The notes under the pieces are model-generated. The model had not been told where the DNA came from and made no database searches. It saw nothing but the letters and a program-made list of their open reading frames with translations. Positions 4,534 through 5,418 of a stretch of 5,418 nt of DNA are shown in pieces. Source of the stretch: Acidobacteriota bacterium (GTDB taxonomy: Bacteria > Acidobacteriota > Terriglobia > Acidiferrales > UBA7541); NCBI GenBank assembly GCA_003224135.1, contig QHYO01000388.1, positions 1-5,418 on the forward strand, given 5' to 3'. Numbering within the stretch: the stretch's first letter is position 1; every line of letters starts with the position of its first letter. The position numbers and the translations under genes were made by a program.

Positions 4534-5418
4534 ATGCCGACTACATCCAAAACCGACTATTACGAACTTCTGGGCGTCCCGCGCAAAGCCACGGCGAAGG
4601 ATATTCGCGCGGCCTTTCGCAAACTCGCGCGCAAGTATCACCCTGATTTGAATCCTGGCGACAAAGCTTCCGAAGAAAAATTCAAGCAACTGCAGGAAGC
4701 CTATGATGTCCTCTCCGATTCAAAAAAACGCCAGATGTATGACCAGTATGGCTTTTATAGTGAGAACGCTCCGGCAGGCGACTACGCCACGGCAGGAGGC
4801 GGCGACAGCAACGTCAACTTTGATTTCAATGGGTTCGATTTCAGCAGCGGCGGAACAGCCGGCGGCGGCGCAAGTTTTCGCGATCTCTTCAGCCAGTTCT
4901 TTGGTGGACGCGGCGGCGCAAGCATCGAAGAAGAAGCCGAACCCGGCAGCGCGCTCGAATATAAACTCGAAATTGATTTTTGGGACGCAGTGCGCGGCGG
5001 CGTAAAAAAACTGCAGATCACGCGCATGGACACCTGCGAAACTTGCCACGGAACGGGCGCCGTCGGTTCGCCACAGACCTGTTCAACATGCAATGGGACT
5101 GGCACCATTCAGCAAGCCGCTGGCAAAATGCGCTTCAACGTGCCCTGCACGCGCTGCGGCGGCACTGGAAAACTTCGCACCGCGTGCAAGAATTGTGGCG
5201 GCGAAGGCCGCGTGCGTCGCACGGAAACCATCGACGTGCGAATTCCGGCAGGCGTGGCGTCCGGCGGACGCGTTCGCGTGCCAGGGAAAGGCAACGCAGG
5301 AACGATGGGGGCTCCGGCGGGCGACCTCTACTTGATTGTCGAAGTGCGGCCTCATCCGTTTTTCGAGCGACGCGGAAATGATTTATACACGAGAGTTCCC
5401 GTGACGGTGAGCGAAGCA
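4534..5418 (+). CDS. dnaJ: Co-chaperone DnaJ (Hsp40, type I), C-terminus cut by right window edge
   Basis: The first 295 residues are present. DnaJ delivers unfolded clients to DnaK and stimulates its ATPase. The J domain (about 8-73) carries the essential HPD tripeptide at 36-38 within [11 protein letters not shown] Gly/Phe-rich linker follows (about 74-130, with repeated DFNGFDF and FFGGRGG). The zinc-finger domain has all four CxxCxGxG motifs: CETCHGTG (168-175), CSTCNGTG (183-190), CTRCGGTG (205-212) and CKNCGGEG (218-225). C-terminal substrate-binding domain I begins after about 230 ([40 protein letters not shown]). The gap between motifs 1 and 2 is slightly shorter than in the E. coli protein. 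The window ends exactly on a codon boundary with perhaps 75-90 residues missing (estimate from usual DnaJ length). It probably shares the dnaK promoter by read-through of the intergenic stem-loop, since no separate promoter is evident. Confidence 0.97.
   Translation, partial: MPTTSKTDYYELLGVPRKATAKDIRAAFRKLARKYHPDLNPGDKASEEKFKQLQEAYDVLSDSKKRQMYDQYGFYSENAPAGDYATAGGGDSNVNFDFNGFDFSSGGTAGGGASFRDLFSQFFGGRGGASIEEEAEPGSALEYKLEIDFWDAVRGGVKKLQITRMDTCETCHGTGAVGSPQTCSTCNGTGTIQQAAGKMRFNVPCTRCGGTGKLRTACKNCGGEGRVRRTETIDVRIPAGVASGGRVRVPGKGNAGTMGAPAGDLYLIVEVRPHPFFERRGNDLYTRVPVTVSEA

Noticed and set aside
1..5418. CRISPR array, tRNA, rRNA, insertion sequence or phage genes
   Set aside because: No regularly spaced repeats, cloverleaf-like sequence, transposase motif or terminal inverted repeats were seen by reading both strands.

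Overview
The window is about 5.4 kb of moderately GC-rich bacterial DNA. It has a cell-envelope half on the minus strand (1-2090) and a chaperone half on the plus strand (2496 to the right edge), separated by a regulatory gap of about 405 bp. DnaK is of the Gram-negative type, with the extra segment in the ATPase domain. It is followed directly by a four-zinc-motif DnaJ with no grpE between them. The left side carries a class A penicillin-binding protein and a DsbA-like/MauE-like redox pair. This combination and the overall style fit an Acidobacteriota-like organism, but the phylum call is inference and no marker here proves it.

Minus strand, in order of transcription. A GTG-started, membrane-anchored DsbA-like thioredoxin with a CPAC active site (2090 to 1305) is followed after 15 bp by a four-helix MauE/DoxX-family membrane protein with a CGC motif (1289 to 789). 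The two look like one redox operon acting in the cell envelope. After a 186-bp gap, which contains a probable dispersed repeat, comes the N-terminal 200 codons of a class A penicillin-binding protein (602 to the left edge). Its membrane anchor and peptidoglycan glycosyltransferase motifs are complete, and its transpeptidase domain lies outside the window.

The gap 2091-2495 is unusually dense. It holds a near-consensus sigma-70 promoter for dnaK (TTGACA, 17 bp, TATACT). Over the -35 box lies an inverted repeat with the exact spacing of the actinobacterial HspR operator HAIR, matching 11 of its 14 conserved positions. No CIRCE element is seen. On the opposite strand there is an intrinsic terminator with no gene to terminate, and a plausible promoter about 150 bp upstream of it, so a small structured RNA may be encoded there. 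A 14-bp direct repeat with a 16-bp period lies in front of the dsbA-like gene.

Plus strand. dnaK (652 aa, complete) and dnaJ (first 295 codons, cut by the window edge) are separated by 79 bp containing a perfect 14-bp stem-loop followed by broken T-runs, probably a leaky terminator or processing signal that sets the DnaK:DnaJ ratio. In both chaperone genes a Shine-Dalgarno-like sequence can be folded into a weak hairpin, a speculative hint of temperature-dependent translation. The genes themselves belong to known families. The points worth testing are the regulatory layout between them and the possible small RNA.
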